64,000 bases of DNA from Flaccisagitta enflata. Its lineage: Eukaryota; Chaetognatha; Sagittoidea; Aphragmophora. A program made the position numbers and the translations under genes. Positions 63,747 through 64,000 of this stretch are shown here, piece by piece. Each line of letters starts with the position of its first letter. The stretch's first letter is position 1. The stretch covers positions 75,144,001 through 75,208,000 of the forward strand of contig OZ231126.1 of NCBI GenBank assembly GCA_965153355.1, in the 5' to 3' direction. The notes below the pieces were generated by a model, which saw nothing but the letters and a program-made list of their open reading frames with translations, did not search any database and was not told the origin of the DNA.

Positions 63747-63980
63747 CTCAAGCAAAGTCAAGTTTGAGGGATGCGTCCTGAGTGTGTGTGCCTCTTTTGG
63801 GGTTCGAAGATATGACGGGAGATGAGACGTCGCTGGTACTCCTAAATATATCATCTCGAAAAAAGATCTTGAAAACTAACATTCAACTACTTTGGAAGAG
63901 CTCCATTGATGTTGATTTAACTTACCTCCCTCAGCATAGTGTGTGTTAAGCTAAGAAAGTCACTATGGAGTGGTTATAAA
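63747..63980. other. Short flank, no feature
   Basis: No exon or repeat recognised. Confidence 0.4.
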
Positions 63981-63982
63981 TA

Positions 63983-64000
63983 GAACAAGGCCGGATACAC
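63983..64000 (-). mobile_element. Family E opposite end, cut by the window edge
   Basis: GAACAAGGCCGGATACAC, identical to the start of E1 and E5. Confidence 0.7.

Noticed and set aside
63618-63854. Minus-strand 78-codon frame
   Set aside because: It reads through the tetranucleotide run and hairpin of E22 (VGRSVGRSVTL), which is non-coding.

Overview
This is a repeat-saturated, AT-rich eukaryotic window, most likely from an invertebrate animal; the species cannot be fixed from the sequence. The evidence is GT-AG introns, genes split into exons of 70-200 nt, a ciliary intraflagellar-transport gene, a long ankyrin-repeat gene, very abundant di-, tri- and tetranucleotide microsatellites, minisatellites, a 119-bp satellite and many short mobile elements. 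No tRNA, rRNA or CRISPR was seen, and nothing looks bacterial.

Genes. Two split genes were rebuilt by hand and both lie on the minus strand. (1) 23630 down to 7898: sixteen exons whose phases all agree, giving a predicted protein of about 775 residues. It starts with MGNC, a likely N-myristoylation/palmitoylation signal, followed by about 20 ankyrin repeats. (2) 47287 down to 45480: four exons in phase that match the middle of TTC30/IFT70, a core subunit of the intraflagellar transport B complex; its 5' and 3' parts were not found here. A third possible exon (39247-38671, minus) ends in a good splice donor but was not recognised. A broken transposon-type coding relic (about 34.6-32.9 kb, minus) is interrupted by a small mobile element.

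Repeats. Three groups dominate. Family E consists of about 25 elements with a terminal hairpin (AGTCGCG-N4-CGCGACT or variants), a nearby CCGT/ACGG tetranucleotide run, and an opposite end reading ACAAGGCCGGATACAC. Members range from 130 bp to 2.5 kb, and the long ones hold large internal minisatellites. Family F consists of five elements ending in a GGCCCCTTCGGGGCC-type hairpin, most with a private minisatellite; one is caught as a filled site beside its empty paralogue. The third group is DNA-transposon-like elements with terminal inverted repeats (family G at 13.0-13.6 and 23.8-25.2 kb, a pogo-like one at 24.3-25.1 kb, and others at 29.1-31.0, 32.0-35.3 and 50.5-50.8 kb). A 119-bp satellite (39.8-43.4 and 53.3-56.9 kb) looks like a head-to-tail amplification of the hairpin end of an E element. 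It sits inside a 5-kb segment present twice, 13.5 kb apart.

Layout: 0-7 kb E and F elements and minisatellites; 7.9-23.6 kb ankyrin gene with repeat-filled introns; 23.8-38.6 kb mostly transposon-derived sequence; 38.7-39.2 kb GC-rich possible exon; 39.6-44.65 kb first duplicated segment with satellite; 45-47.3 kb TTC30 fragment; 47.7-52.6 kb E elements and a higher-order tandem repeat; 53.1-58.2 kb second duplicated segment; 59.8-60.9 kb tandem arrays; 61.2-63.7 kb a long E element made almost wholly of an 11-bp repeat.

The most unusual pattern is at splice sites. Several donors in both genes run straight into a microsatellite, and four exon edges have been tandemly duplicated with their splice site, leaving competing sites, pseudo-exons and one in-frame alternative donor.
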